A DNA stretch of 64,000 bases from Roseateles violae (GCF_030410485.1 NZ_JAUHHC010000002.1:806001-870000); one strand, 5' to 3'; counted from the first letter of the stretch, positions 1 to 11,086 are shown. Program-made: numbers and translations. The notes: generated from the letters alone by a model not told the origin.

Positions 1-786
1 ATGCTGGCCCTGTTCATGATCGGCGCGCGCTGGGCCGAGCCCGATGCGCCGCCGCCGGCGCCGCCGGCGATTCCGCCGGCCGCGGCGATCACGCGCCGGG
101 GCGCGGCCGTCTGGGTCGCGCTGGGCCTGCTGATCGCGGCGCCGCTGGCCACCAGCCGCGCGCTCGATGCGCAGGCGCCGGGCCAGCCGTTGAGCCTGGC
201 CGCACCCGACTTTGCCGCCCGCGGCTGGCCCGCGGCCGAGGCGCCGCCGGCGCGCTATCGGCCCGCCTTCGAATTCCCGGCCGCCGAACTGCAGACGGCC
301 TACAGCAGCGGCGACGCCGGCGCCGCGGTCGGCCTCTATATCGGCTACTACCGCCAGCAGGGCTATCGCAGCAAGCTGGTCAGCTCGAACAATGTGCTGC
401 TCCGATCCAACGATCGGCACTGGGCACAGGTCGACGGCGGTGTGGTCGAGGGAACGGTCGGTGAAACGGCGGCCCGGCTGCGCACGGCCGAACTGCTTGG
501 CAGCAGCCGTTCGCTGGAGGCGATCGATGGCCAGCGCCTGCGCGTCTGGCAGCTGTACTGGGTGGACGGCCGGCTGACCAGCGCCGACTGGCAGGCCAAG
601 CTGTACGGCGTGCTGGGCCGTTTGCTGGGCCGTGGCGACGATGCGGCGGTCGTGGTGGTCTATGCCGACAAGGGCCAGGCCGGGGAAGGCGACGCGCTGC
701 TGCGCCGTTTCCTGCAGGACAACGGCGCCGGCCTGCAGGGCTGGCTGCAACAGACGCGAGAGGCCGGCCGGGCCGGCTCTCGGTGA
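1..786 (+). CDS. xrtA: Exosortase A (XrtA), C-terminal part with fused EpsI domain (5' truncated)
   Basis: This is the 3' end of a gene cut by the window edge; the ATG at base 1 is internal and not a start. One probable membrane segment is visible (about residues 37-50), then a periplasmic domain of about 200 residues with the features of EpsI: a segment containing GLYIGYYRQQGY, then LLRSNDRHWAQV, then a mixed alpha/beta end. In the family, XrtA is an inner-membrane transpeptidase-like enzyme that processes PEP-CTERM proteins, and in many betaproteobacteria EpsI is fused to its C-terminus. The exosortase catalytic core lies upstream and cannot be seen. The following genes are typical XrtA-associated glycan genes, which supports the call. 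A stand-alone EpsI protein is the alternative. Confidence 0.8.
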   Translation: MLALFMIGARWAEPDAPPPAPPAIPPAAAITRRGAAVWVALGLLIAAPLATSRALDAQAPGQPLSLAAPDFAARGWPAAEAPPARYRPAFEFPAAELQTAYSSGDAGAAVGLYIGYYRQQGYRSKLVSSNNVLLRSNDRHWAQVDGGVVEGTVGETAARLRTAELLGSSRSLEAIDGQRLRVWQLYWVDGRLTSADWQAKLYGVLGRLLGRGDDAAVVVVYADKGQAGEGDALLRRFLQDNGAGLQGWLQQTREAGRAGSR

Positions 787-816
787 CAATCAACAAAGCG
801 TAAGAGGAATGGCGAA

Positions 817-2100
<1,284 letters not shown>

Positions 2101-2119
2101 GCCCTTGCCGCTGTTTGCC

Positions 2120-3325
2120 ATGAAGCCCTTCGATCCGCGTCCGCTGGTGGTGCATGTGATGTACCGCTTCGACACGGGCGGGCTCGAGAACGGCATCGTC
2201 AACCTGATCAATCACATGCCGGCCGAGGCCTACCGGCATGCGATCGTCGCGCTGACCGAGGTGACCGATTTCCGCCACCGTATCCAGCGCGACGACGTCG
2301 AGTTCATCGCCTTGAAGAAGCCGCCCGGACAGGGCTTCTGGCTCTGGCCGAAGCTGTTCCGCCTGTTCCGCCGCCTGCGCCCGGCCATCGTGCACAGCCG
2401 CAATCTGGCCGCGCTGGAGGTGCAGCTGCCGGCCTGGGCGGCCGGGGTGCCGGTGCGCATCCATGGCGAGCATGGCCGGGACGTCGGCGATCTGGACGGC
2501 TCGAACCGCCGCTACCAGCGCGTGCGACGCTTCTACAGCCCCTTCGTGCAGCGCTATATCGCCCTGTCGCGCGATCTGGACCAGTATCTGCGCGAGACGG
2601 TCGGCATCGCGCCGGCCCGCGTCACCCAGGCCTATAACGGCGTGGACACGCAGCGCTTCGCCCCGGCTGCGGGCGGCCCGGCGGCGATTCCGGGCTGTCC
2701 CTTCGACCCGCGGCAGCACTGGCTGATCGGCACCGTCGGCCGCATGGCGCCGGTCAAGGACCAGACCCTGCTGGCGCGCGCCTTCATCGAGCTGCTGGCC
2801 CGTGCGCCGGAGCTGGGCGAACGCGTGCGCCTGGTGATGGTCGGCGAAGGGCCCTTGCGCGCGCAGGCGCAGCAGCTGCTGGTCGAAGCCGGCGTTGCCG
2901 ACCTGGCCTGGCTGCCCGGCGAGCGCAGCGACGTGCCGGCCGTGATGCGGGGCCTGCACTGCTTTGCCCTGCCTTCGCTGGCCGAGGGCATCTCGAACAC
3001 CATCCTGGAAGCGATGGCCTGCGCGCTGCCGGTCGTCGCCACCGAAGTCGGCGGCAATGCCGATCTGCTGCAGGCAGCCGAGGGACCGGGCCGCACCGGC
3101 TGGCTGGTGCCGGCCGCCGACCACGCGGCGCTGGCGACGGCGCTGCTGGCCCTGGCGCGCGATCCAGCTGCCGCCGCGGCGCTGGGGCAGGCTGGCCGCG
3201 CGCGCGTCGAGCAGCGCTTCAGCATGGCGGCCATGGTGAAGACCTATCAGGGCGTCTACGATGCGCTGTTGCCGCGGTCGGCGGCCACGGCGCGGACCTT
3301 GTCCCCCACTCCGAGCGAGCACTGA
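2120..3325 (+). CDS. GT4-family glycosyltransferase, XrtA/PEP-CTERM system-associated (TIGR03088 type)
   Basis: This is a 401-residue GT-B glycosyltransferase expected to add a sugar to the lipid-linked repeat unit on the cytoplasmic face. The N-terminus has the acceptor-site loop GGLENGIVNLIN (about residues 20-31). The C-terminal half has the donor-site motif EGISNTILEAMACALPVVA, with the usual E-x7-E arrangement. The reading frame is open further upstream inside tviB. The ATG at 2120 was chosen because it follows the tviB stop and gives the family N-terminus (LVVHVMYRFDTGG). It lies 19 bp after tviB and 2 bp before the amidotransferase, so the genes are surely co-transcribed. The donor sugar cannot be read from sequence. 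Confidence 0.88.
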   Translation: MKPFDPRPLVVHVMYRFDTGGLENGIVNLINHMPAEAYRHAIVALTEVTDFRHRIQRDDVEFIALKKPPGQGFWLWPKLFRLFRRLRPAIVHSRNLAALEVQLPAWAAGVPVRIHGEHGRDVGDLDGSNRRYQRVRRFYSPFVQRYIALSRDLDQYLRETVGIAPARVTQAYNGVDTQRFAPAAGGPAAIPGCPFDPRQHWLIGTVGRMAPVKDQTLLARAFIELLARAPELGERVRLVMVGEGPLRAQAQQLLVEAGVADLAWLPGERSDVPAVMRGLHCFALPSLAEGISNTILEAMACALPVVATEVGGNADLLQAAEGPGRTGWLVPAADHAALATALLALARDPAAAAALGQAGRARVEQRFSMAAMVKTYQGVYDALLPRSAATARTLSPTPSEH

Positions 3326-3327
3326 TC

Positions 3328-5283
3328 ATGTGTGGAATCACCGGCATCTTCGACACCCGTGGTGGCCGCGAACTCGATCGCGGCGTGCTGCAGCGGATGA
3401 ACGACTCGCAACAGCACCGCGGCCCCGACGAGGGCAGCCTGCACCTGGAACCGGGCCTGGGCTTCGGCCATCGCCGCCTGTCCATCATCGACATCGCGAC
3501 CGGCCAGCAGCCGCTGTTCAACGAAGACCGCAGCATCGTCATCGTCTTCAACGGCGAGATCTACAACTACCAGCCGCTGATGGCGGAGCTGCAGGCGCTG
3601 GGCTACCGCTTTCACACCAAGAGCGATACCGAGGTCATCGTCCATGCCTGGGAGGCCTGGGGCGCCGATTGCGTCAAGCGCCTGCGCGGCATGTTCGCCT
3701 TCACGCTGTGGGACCGCAACAAGCAACAGCTGTTCATGGCGCGCGACCGGCTCGGCGTCAAGCCGATGTACTACGCGCTGCTGGACGACGGCCACTTGCT
3801 GTTCGGCTCCGAGCTGAAGTCGCTGATGGCGCATCCGGGCCTGCGCCGCGACATCGACCCGCTGGCGGTCGAGGAGTATTTCGCGCTCGGTTACGTGGCC
3901 GAGCCGCGCACGATCTTCAGGCAGGCGAAGAAGCTGCCGCCGGCCTCGACCTTGCTGATCCGCCGCGGCGAGCCGGTCGGCGAACCGCGCAGCTACTGGG
4001 ACGTGCGCTTCACCTTGGACGCGAAGATCGATGACCAGCAGGCCGGCGAGGAACTGATTGCGCGGCTGCAGGAATCGGTGCGCCTGCGCATGATCGCCGA
4101 GGTGCCGCTGGGCGCCTTCCTGTCCGGCGGCGTCGACTCGAGCGCCGTCGTCGCCATGATGGCCGGCCAGTCGGCCGGCCCGGTCAACACCTGCTCGATC
4201 GCCTTCGACGATCCGGCCTACGACGAGGCCGCCTTTGCCCAGCAGGTCGCCGACCGCTACCGCACCAACCACCGCATGGAGACGGTGCAGAGCGACGATT
4301 TCGAGCTGATCGACACCTTGGCGCGGCTTTACGACGAGCCCTATGCCGACAGCTCGGCGATCCCGACCTACCGCGTCTGCCAGCTGGCGCGCAAGCATGT
4401 GACGGTGGCCTTGTCCGGCGACGGCGGCGACGAGAGCTTCGGCGGCTATCGCCGCTACAAGCTGCACCTGATGGAAGAGAAGATGCGCTCGGCGATGCCG
4501 CTGGGCATGCGCCGCCCGGTGTTTGGCGCGCTGGGTCAGGTCTACCCGAAGGCCGACTGGGCGCCGCGGGTATTCCGCGCCAAGACGACCTTCCAGGCGC
4601 TGGCGCGCAATTCGGTCGAGGCCTATTTCCACAGCATGTCGCTGTTGCGCGACGAGGATCGCAGCCGCCTGTACAGCCGCTCGTTCAAGGCGCAGCTGGG
4701 CGGCTACAACGCGATCGAGGTTTTCGACCGTCATGCGGCGCTGGCCGATACCGAGGACCCGCTGGCGCTGATTCAGTACATCGATCTGAAGACCTATCTG
4801 GTCGGCGACATCAACACCAAGGTCGACCGCGCCAGCATGGCGCATTCGCTGGAGGTGCGCGAGCCGCTGATGGACCATGAGATGGTCGAATGGCTGGCGA
4901 CCCTGCCGTCCTCGCTGAAGATCCGCGGCGGCGAAAGCAAGTTTCTGTTGAAGAAGGCGATGGAGCCGCACCTGCCGGGCGACATCATGTACCGGCCCAA
5001 GATGGGTTTTGCCGTCCCGCTGGCGCGCTGGTTCCGCGGGCCGCTGCGCGAGCGCGTGCGCGAGGCGGTTCTTGGCCCGCGGCTGGCCGAGACCGGCATC
5101 TTCGATCCGGACTATCTGCGGCAGCTGGTCCAATCACACCAATCGGGCGTGCGCGACTACAGCGCGCCGCTATGGAGTCTGCTGATGTTTGACGCCTTCC
5201 TGCGCCGTGTTGTCGGCGATGTCGATGGCGATGCGCGAGCGGTAGCGGCCGGCAAGGAAAAGGAACTGGCGGTGCTCCGATGA
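3328..5283 (+). CDS. Amidotransferase 1, XrtA system-associated (AsnB-like, TIGR03108 type)
   Basis: This 651-residue protein resembles glutamine-hydrolysing asparagine synthetase. It starts MCGITGIFD, so Cys2 is present as the glutaminase nucleophile after Met removal. The glutaminase domain continues through RRLSIID and NGEIYNY. The synthetase domain carries the ATP-pyrophosphatase P-loop SGGVDSS (about residue 270) and SGDGGDE. In XrtA loci this AsnB-like enzyme is thought to amidate a carboxylate, probably a uronic acid of the exopolysaccharide; that role is inference from context. The start is fixed by Cys2. The stop overlaps the next start by 4 bp. Confidence 0.9.
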   Translation: MCGITGIFDTRGGRELDRGVLQRMNDSQQHRGPDEGSLHLEPGLGFGHRRLSIIDIATGQQPLFNEDRSIVIVFNGEIYNYQPLMAELQALGYRFHTKSDTEVIVHAWEAWGADCVKRLRGMFAFTLWDRNKQQLFMARDRLGVKPMYYALLDDGHLLFGSELKSLMAHPGLRRDIDPLAVEEYFALGYVAEPRTIFRQAKKLPPASTLLIRRGEPVGEPRSYWDVRFTLDAKIDDQQAGEELIARLQESVRLRMIAEVPLGAFLSGGVDSSAVVAMMAGQSAGPVNTCSIAFDDPAYDEAAFAQQVADRYRTNHRMETVQSDDFELIDTLARLYDEPYADSSAIPTYRVCQLARKHVTVALSGDGGDESFGGYRRYKLHLMEEKMRSAMPLGMRRPVFGALGQVYPKADWAPRVFRAKTTFQALARNSVEAYFHSMSLLRDEDRSRLYSRSFKAQLGGYNAIEVFDRHAALADTEDPLALIQYIDLKTYLVGDINTKVDRASMAHSLEVREPLMDHEMVEWLATLPSSLKIRGGESKFLLKKAMEPHLPGDIMYRPKMGFAVPLARWFRGPLRERVREAVLGPRLAETGIFDPDYLRQLVQSHQSGVRDYSAPLWSLLMFDAFLRRVVGDVDGDARAVAAGKEKELAVLR

Positions 5284-6506
5284 CCGTGCGCGTGCTCCAT
5301 GTCCTGGATCACTCGATCCCCCTGCACAGCGGCTATACGTTTCGGACCCTGTCCCTGTTGCGGGAACAACGCAAACTCGGCTGGCAGACCTATCACCTCA
5401 CCAGCCCCAAGCATGGCGAAGGCCTGAAGGAGCGGGCCGACGACGCGCTCGAGCAGGAGGTGGACGGCTGGCATTTCTTCCGGACGCCGGCGCCACGCTC
5501 CGCCAGCGCTCTTCCCGGCCTGGGCGAACTGCGCCTGATGCGCCAGCTGGAAGCGCGGCTGCTGCAGGTGGCGCAGCAGTTGAAGCCCGATCTGCTGCAT
5601 GCGCATTCGCCGGTGCTCAACGGCCTGCCGGCCTTGCGTGTCGGCCGTCGGCTGGGCATCCCGGTCGTCTACGAGGTGCGTGCGTTCTGGGAGGATGCCG
5701 CTGTCGACCATGGCTCGACCACCGAGGGCAGTCTGCGCTACCGGCTGACGCGCCGGATGGAGACCCATGCGCTGCGCGCCGCTGACCATGTGTTCACCAT
5801 CTGCGAAGGCCTGCGCGGCGACATCGTCGCGCGCGGCCTGCCGCAGCAGCGCGTCACCGTGATTCCGAACGCGGTCGACATCGAATCGTTCGAGCCGGGC
5901 GGGGTGGCTGATCCGGTGCTGAAAACGCGGCTGGGGCTGGACGGCGCCATCGTGCTCGGCTTCGTCGGCTCCTTCTACGCCTATGAAGGCCTGGACCTGC
6001 TGATCGAGGCGCTGCCGCGGCTGCTGCGCGAGCGGCCCGAACTGCGCGTGCTGCTGGTCGGGGGAGGGCCCCAGGATGAGGCGCTGAAGGCGCAGGCGCA
6101 GCGTCTGGGCGTGGCCGACAAGATCGTCTTCACCGGTCGGGTGCCGCATGCCGAGGTCAACCGCTATTACGACCTGATCGATGTGTTGGCCTATCCGCGT
6201 CATTCCATGCGCTTGACCGAGTTGGTGACGCCGCTGAAGCCGCTGGAGGCGATGGCGCAGGGGCGCTTGCTGGTCGCCTCCGATGTCGGCGGCCATCGCG
6301 AACTGATCCGCCATGGCGAAACCGGCATGCTGTTCAAGGCGGGTGACGCGCAGGCGCTGGCGTCCACCCTGCTGAAATTGCTGAGCGAGCGCGAGTGCTG
6401 GCCCGTGCTGCGCGCGGCGGGCCGCCACTTTGTCGAAACCGAGCGCAATTGGGCGGCCAGCGTCGCGCATTACCGTCGGGCCTACGCCGGGGTGCTGCAG
6501 CGATGA
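5280..6506 (+). CDS. Glycosyltransferase, XrtA system-associated (TIGR04063 type, GT4)
   Basis: This 408-residue GT-B enzyme has a very characteristic N-terminus, VLHVLDHSIPLHSGYTFRT, which marks the XrtA-associated transferase subfamily. The donor-binding half contains FVGSFYAYEGLDLLIEA, then PLKPLEAMAQGRLLVASDVGG near residues 318-340. It should transfer a sugar to the growing lipid-linked oligosaccharide in the cytoplasm. The start ATG overlaps the amidotransferase stop (ATGA) and the stop overlaps the next start in the same way, so translation is probably coupled across three genes. Confidence 0.88.
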   Translation: MTVRVLHVLDHSIPLHSGYTFRTLSLLREQRKLGWQTYHLTSPKHGEGLKERADDALEQEVDGWHFFRTPAPRSASALPGLGELRLMRQLEARLLQVAQQLKPDLLHAHSPVLNGLPALRVGRRLGIPVVYEVRAFWEDAAVDHGSTTEGSLRYRLTRRMETHALRAADHVFTICEGLRGDIVARGLPQQRVTVIPNAVDIESFEPGGVADPVLKTRLGLDGAIVLGFVGSFYAYEGLDLLIEALPRLLRERPELRVLLVGGGPQDEALKAQAQRLGVADKIVFTGRVPHAEVNRYYDLIDVLAYPRHSMRLTELVTPLKPLEAMAQGRLLVASDVGGHRELIRHGETGMLFKAGDAQALASTLLKLLSERECWPVLRAAGRHFVETERNWAASVAHYRRAYAGVLQR

Positions 6507-7711
6507 GCAAGCGGCCGCTGAAGACCCTGCTGTTCTCCTCGCTCTACCCAAGCAGCGTGCGTCCGGGGCATGGCATTTTCGTCGAGACGCGTTTGCGCGA
6601 ACTGCTGTCCAGCGGCGAGGTCGAGACCCGCGTCGTCGCGCCCGTGCCCTGGTTCCCGTCCACGCATCCGCGCTGGGGCGACTATGCGCGGATGGCGGCC
6701 ACCCCACGGCGCGAGACGCGCAATGGCGTCGAAGTGCTGCACCCCCGCTATCTATTGCCCCCCAAGGTCGGCATGACGATGGCCCCGCTGAGCATGGCGC
6801 TGGCCAGCGTGCCGGCCATTCGCGGCCTGCTGGCCGAGGGCTACGATTTCGACGTCATCGACGCGCATTACTACTATCCGGACGGTGTCGCCGCCGCGCT
6901 GCTGGCGCGCTGGTTCGGAAAGCCCTTGACGATCACCGCGCGCGGCACCGATCTGAACCTGATCCCGCAATACAGCTTGCCGCGACGGATGATGCAGTGG
7001 GCGGCCGCCAAGGCCCAGGCCTCGATCGGCGTCTGCGCGGCCCTGGTCGATGTATTGCGCGGCTGGGGTGTGGCCGATGAGCGCCTGCATGTGATGCGCA
7101 ACGGCGTCGATCTGCAACGCTTCCGGCCCCTGCCGCAGCAGCAGATGCGGGAGGAACTGGGCCTGGTCGGTGCGCCGCTGCTGTTGTCGGTCGGCTATCT
7201 GATCGAGCGCAAGGGTCATCACGTCGCGATCGACGCCTTGGCGCAGCTGCTGCCGACACATCCACAGGCGCAGTTGCTGATCATCGGCGAGGGCATCGAG
7301 CGCGCGAATCTGCTGGAACAGGCGCGCCGGCTCGGCGTGCAGGACCATGTGCGCCTGACCGGTGCGCTGCCGAACACCGAATTGTTGCGCTGGTACAGCG
7401 CGGCCGATGTGCTGATCCTTGCCTCGAGCCGCGAGGGCTGGGCCAATGTGCTGCTGGAGGCGATGGCCTGCGGCACGCCGGTCGTCGCCTCCGACATCTG
7501 GGGCACGCCCGAGGTGGTTGCCAATGACATGGCCGGCCGGCTGGTGTCCGATCGCAGCGGCGAAGCGTTTGCGCTCGCCATCGTCGATCTGCTGCGGGCC
7601 GGCACCGATCGCGCCCAGGTGCGCGCCTATGCCGAGGGCTTCAGCTGGCAAAGCACGACCGAGGCACAACTGGCCTTGTTCGGGCGGCTGGCGGGGAGGG
7701 ACTATGCGTGA
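6503..7711 (+). CDS. Glycosyltransferase family 4
   Basis: This is a 402-residue GT-B fold glycosyltransferase. The N-terminal acceptor domain begins TLLFSSLYPSSVRPGHGIFV. The C-terminal donor domain has LLSVGYLIERKGH and SSREGWANVLLEAMACGTP, with the catalytic glutamates of GT4 enzymes. The frame is open upstream, but ATG 6503 overlaps the preceding stop and gives the family N-terminus. It is the third consecutive glycosyltransferase of the left arm and overlaps the O-ligase gene by 8 bp. The sugar specificity is unknown. Confidence 0.87.
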   Translation: MSKRPLKTLLFSSLYPSSVRPGHGIFVETRLRELLSSGEVETRVVAPVPWFPSTHPRWGDYARMAATPRRETRNGVEVLHPRYLLPPKVGMTMAPLSMALASVPAIRGLLAEGYDFDVIDAHYYYPDGVAAALLARWFGKPLTITARGTDLNLIPQYSLPRRMMQWAAAKAQASIGVCAALVDVLRGWGVADERLHVMRNGVDLQRFRPLPQQQMREELGLVGAPLLLSVGYLIERKGHHVAIDALAQLLPTHPQAQLLIIGEGIERANLLEQARRLGVQDHVRLTGALPNTELLRWYSAADVLILASSREGWANVLLEAMACGTPVVASDIWGTPEVVANDMAGRLVSDRSGEAFALAIVDLLRAGTDRAQVRAYAEGFSWQSTTEAQLALFGRLAGRDYA

Positions 7712-9008
7712 CGTGGTCCTGCTGGGGGCGCTGCTATGGCTGGTCTTTCAGGGCCTTCGCTCCCCCTGGATCGGCGTGCTCGGCTGGACCTGGGTCAGCA
7801 TCATGAACCCGCATGCGCTTAGCTGGCGGCTCGGTGACATGCCGGTGGCCGCGACCATGGCCATCGCCACGCTGCTGGGCTTGCTGATGACCCGAGACAA
7901 GCGGCAGTTCTTTACGACGCGCGAGACCATCGTGCTGATGCTGTTCATGCTGTGGATGTGCATCACCCTGCCGTTCTCGTTCCACCTTGACGAAAGCCTG
8001 TCGCTGTGGAAGCGGGTCATGAAGATCGATTTCATGATTCTTGTGGCCTTGGTCCTGCTGCACAGCCGCAAGCACATCATGGCGCTGGCCTGGGTGCTGG
8101 TCGGCTCGCTCGGTTTCTATGGCGTCAAGGGCGGATTCTTCACCCTGCTCACCGGCGGCAGCTATCGGGTCTGGGGCCCCGAGGGCAGCTATATCTTCGG
8201 CAACAACGAGATCGCCCTGGCGCTGGTGATGACGATCCCGCTGATGCGCTTCCTGCAACTCAGTACGACATCCAAATGGATCCGGCGCGGCCTGGTGGTC
8301 TCGATGCTGCTGTGTGCCATCGCGGCCCTGGGCAGCCAATCGCGTGGAGCCTTGCTGGCGATCATGGCCATGACGCTGGTGATGTGGTGGCGTGGTGGCC
8401 ACAAGCTCCAGTTGGGCCTGCTGTTCCTGGTGCTGGGCAGTGTGCTGGTCGTCTTCATGCCCGACACCTGGTCGGACCGGATGGCGACGATCCAGACCTA
8501 TGAAGCGGACGATTCCGCGATGCAGCGCCTCAATGCGTGGAAGATGGCCTTCAATATCGCCAAGGCCAATCTGTTCGGCGGCGGCTTCATGGTTTCCGCG
8601 TCCGATGTCTGTGCGATCTATTCGCCAATCCCGACCGACTGCCGCGCGGCCCACAGCATCTATTTCATGGTGTTGGGCGAGCAAGGCTTTGTCGGGCTGT
8701 TTTTGTTCGTGCTGATGTGGACTTTCGTCTGGTTCTCGGCCGGGCGGCTGCGCGTGCAGGGGGCGAAGAAAGCGCAAACCCAGTGGCTTTCCTCGCTCGG
8801 GGCGATGTGCCAGGTGAGCTTGGCGGGCTACGCGGTGGGAGGCGCGTTTCTGAGCCTGTCCTACTACGACCTGCCCTACAACATCCTGATCCTCGTCGTG
8901 CTCGGCTGTCGCATCCTGGACGGCAAAGAGCCTGTTGCGGCGAGTGTCCCGCTGGAACATGTCGGCAAGCAGGTCGGGACCTTGGAATCGAGGGTCCGGC
9001 CGCAATGA
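7704..9008 (+). CDS. Putative O-glycosylation ligase / O-antigen polymerase-like membrane protein, XrtA-associated (TIGR03097 type)
   Basis: This 434-residue polytopic inner-membrane protein has about ten hydrophobic segments and a larger periplasmic loop near residues 245-320 (containing the HSIYFMVLGEQGFVGL region), as in Wzy/WaaL proteins. The N-terminus reads VLLGALLWLVFQGLRSPWIG and then WVSIMNPHALSWR, which matches the XrtA-associated O-ligase family. In the family it polymerises the exopolysaccharide or ligates glycan to a carrier; which of these is not established. ATG 7704 was chosen over upstream in-frame codons because it gives the first membrane helix and overlaps the preceding gene by 8 bp. 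The stop overlaps the deacetylase start. Confidence 0.85.
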   Translation: MRDVVLLGALLWLVFQGLRSPWIGVLGWTWVSIMNPHALSWRLGDMPVAATMAIATLLGLLMTRDKRQFFTTRETIVLMLFMLWMCITLPFSFHLDESLSLWKRVMKIDFMILVALVLLHSRKHIMALAWVLVGSLGFYGVKGGFFTLLTGGSYRVWGPEGSYIFGNNEIALALVMTIPLMRFLQLSTTSKWIRRGLVVSMLLCAIAALGSQSRGALLAIMAMTLVMWWRGGHKLQLGLLFLVLGSVLVVFMPDTWSDRMATIQTYEADDSAMQRLNAWKMAFNIAKANLFGGGFMVSASDVCAIYSPIPTDCRAAHSIYFMVLGEQGFVGLFLFVLMWTFVWFSAGRLRVQGAKKAQTQWLSSLGAMCQVSLAGYAVGGAFLSLSYYDLPYNILILVVLGCRILDGKEPVAASVPLEHVGKQVGTLESRVRPQ

Positions 9009-10012
9009 GTTTTGTGCTGAGGTCGTTATTCCAGGCCCTGTCACCGGCCGGCGATGGCGCGCGCCTGTCGGTGCTGATCTTCCATCGCGTCCTGCCTGCG
9101 CCCGATCCGCTGTTCCCGGACGAAGTCGACGCGCGCCGCTTCGATGCGCTCTGCGGCTGGCTGGCCGACTGGTTCAATGTACTGCCGCTCGACGAGGCGG
9201 TCGTCCGGCTGAACGCCGGCACGCTGCCAGCCCGTGCCGCCTGCATCAGCTTCGACGACGGCTATGCCGACAACTACTCGGTCGCACTGCCTATCTTGCA
9301 GCGTCATGGCCTGCCGGCGACCTTCTTCATCGCCACCGGTTTTCTCGATGGCGGCCGCATGTGGAACGACACGCTGATCGAGTCCGTTCGCCTGAGTGGC
9401 AAGCTGAAGCTTGATTTGAGCGGCCTGCAGGACGCCCTTGGTGAGGATCTCGGCCAGCATGCGCTGGGTGACATGATCGGCCGTCGCACGGCGCTGAGCC
9501 GCCTCATCGAGCGGGTGAAATACCTGCCGCCCGAGTCGCGTCTGGCCTGTGTGAACGCCATTGCAGAGCGCGCCGAGGTCAGCCCGCCCAACGACCTGAT
9601 GATGAGCAGCGGGGAGGTGAGGGCGCTGCGGCGTGCCGGCATGCAGATCGGCGCGCATACGGTCAGCCATCCGATACTCGCCAAGCTCGATGCTAACCGC
9701 GCCGCCGACGAGGTGGCCCGTAGCCGGGATGCGCTGCAGGCGCTGCTGGGCGAGCGAGTCGGCCTGTTCGCCTACCCTAATGGCAAGCCTGGGACGGACT
9801 ACCTGCCGGATGTGCACCCACGGCTCGTTCGCGAGCTTGGCTTCGATGCCGCCGTGTCCACGCACTGGGCCGTCGCGCGCCGCGGGGACGATGCGTTCCA
9901 GATCCCGCGCTTCACGCCATGGGACCGAGGCCGTTTGAAGTTCGGAATGCGGCTTGCCAACAATCTGATCCGCGGCGATCCACGCAGTGCCGCGGCGCGA
10001 GCAAATTACTGA
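9005..10012 (+). CDS. Polysaccharide deacetylase (NodB homology domain)
   Basis: This 335-residue carbohydrate esterase family 4 protein has metal-binding motif 1 in ISFDDGYADN (about residues 80-89; both aspartates present) and motif 2 in GAHTVSHP (H-x3-H). There is also a late region with LFAYPNGKPG. No signal peptide is obvious; the N-terminus starts with a short amphipathic stretch before SVLIFHRVLP. It should remove N- or O-acetyl groups from a glycan or a lipid-linked sugar. The ATG overlaps the O-ligase stop, so it belongs to the left-arm operon. Whether it acts in the cytoplasm or periplasm is not clear from the N-terminus. Confidence 0.85.
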   Translation: MSFVLRSLFQALSPAGDGARLSVLIFHRVLPAPDPLFPDEVDARRFDALCGWLADWFNVLPLDEAVVRLNAGTLPARAACISFDDGYADNYSVALPILQRHGLPATFFIATGFLDGGRMWNDTLIESVRLSGKLKLDLSGLQDALGEDLGQHALGDMIGRRTALSRLIERVKYLPPESRLACVNAIAERAEVSPPNDLMMSSGEVRALRRAGMQIGAHTVSHPILAKLDANRAADEVARSRDALQALLGERVGLFAYPNGKPGTDYLPDVHPRLVRELGFDAAVSTHWAVARRGDDAFQIPRFTPWDRGRLKFGMRLANNLIRGDPRSAAARANY

Positions 10013-10024
10013 GGGAGTCTCGAT

Positions 10025-11086
10025 ATGTCAAAACGCATCGTTTCGGTGCTTGGCGCTCGTCCGCAGTTCGTGAAGGCCGCGGTCGTCAGCGCTGCGCTGC
10101 AGGACTTCGGCCATGAGGAAGTGATGGTCCATACTGGGCAACACTACGACTACAACATGTCCGAGGTCTTCTTCCAGGCCTTGAACATTCCCAAGCCCAG
10201 GTACAGCCTGGGGATTGGCGGCGGCTTGCACGGTGAGATGACGGGCCGGCAGTTGATGGCGATCGAGCAATGCCTGCTGACAGAAAAGCCGGACCTGGTG
10301 CTGGTCTATGGCGATACCAACAGCACATTGGCCGGTGCGCTGGCCGCGGTGAAGCTGCACATTCCGGTCGCCCACGTGGAGGCCGGCCTACGCTCCTTCA
10401 ATATGCGGATGCCGGAGGAGGTGAACCGCATCCTGACGGACCGGATTTCCCGATGGCTCTTCACGCCATCGGTGATCGCGAGCGGCCATCTGCGAGCCGA
10501 GGGTATTGCCAGTGAGTGCGTCATCGAGGTGGGCGACGTCATGCACGACGCCGTCCTGCGCTTCAGCCGAGGGGACGTGGAATTGCCGGTGGCCCTGCCG
10601 CAGCGCTATGGCCTTGTCACCATCCATCGCGCCGAGAACACCGACGACGAAGCACATCTCGAGGCGATCGTCGACGGCCTTTGCCGCGTTGCCGGCAGCC
10701 TGCCCCTGATCATGCCCATCCACCCGCGCACACGCCAGCGGCTGGCCACGCTGGGCTGGCTAGAGCGATTGACGCGGGCGGTCCAGGTGCTGGAGCCGGT
10801 TGGCTACCTGGAGATGCTGGCCCTGCAGAAACACGCCGATGTTGTCATTACCGACTCAGGCGGCATACAGAAGGAGGCCTTCTTCCTACAGGTCCCCTGC
10901 ATCACGCTGCGGGAAGAAACGGAATGGGTGGAGACCGTCGACCTCGGCTGGAATCGGCTAGTGCCCGGGCTGTCCGGGCCGTCCATCGAGGCGGCGGTTC
11001 TCGGTGCGGGTCGGCCTGAAACTGCGCAGGCGCAACCCTATGGCGATGGCCGCGCTTCCGCGCGCATCGCGGCGGCGCTCGGCTGA
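10025..11086 (+). CDS. wecB: Non-hydrolysing UDP-N-acetylglucosamine 2-epimerase (WecB/WbpI family)
   Basis: This 353-residue GT-B-like epimerase should convert UDP-GlcNAc to UDP-ManNAc, or, if it is WbpI-like, UDP-GlcNAc(3NAc)A to UDP-ManNAc(3NAc)A. It shows the family start VLGARPQFVKAAVV, the motif YGDTNSTLAGALAA, HVEAGLRSFNMRMPEE with catalytic acidic residues, and DSGGIQKEAF near residue 278. GGGAGT-like purines (gagggagtct) precede the ATG. The neighbouring wbpB-, wbpD- and wbpE-like genes make a WbpI role plausible, but sequence alone does not separate WecB from WbpI with certainty. Confidence 0.88.
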   Translation: MSKRIVSVLGARPQFVKAAVVSAALQDFGHEEVMVHTGQHYDYNMSEVFFQALNIPKPRYSLGIGGGLHGEMTGRQLMAIEQCLLTEKPDLVLVYGDTNSTLAGALAAVKLHIPVAHVEAGLRSFNMRMPEEVNRILTDRISRWLFTPSVIASGHLRAEGIASECVIEVGDVMHDAVLRFSRGDVELPVALPQRYGLVTIHRAENTDDEAHLEAIVDGLCRVAGSLPLIMPIHPRTRQRLATLGWLERLTRAVQVLEPVGYLEMLALQKHADVVITDSGGIQKEAFFLQVPCITLREETEWVETVDLGWNRLVPGLSGPSIEAAVLGAGRPETAQAQPYGDGRASARIAAALG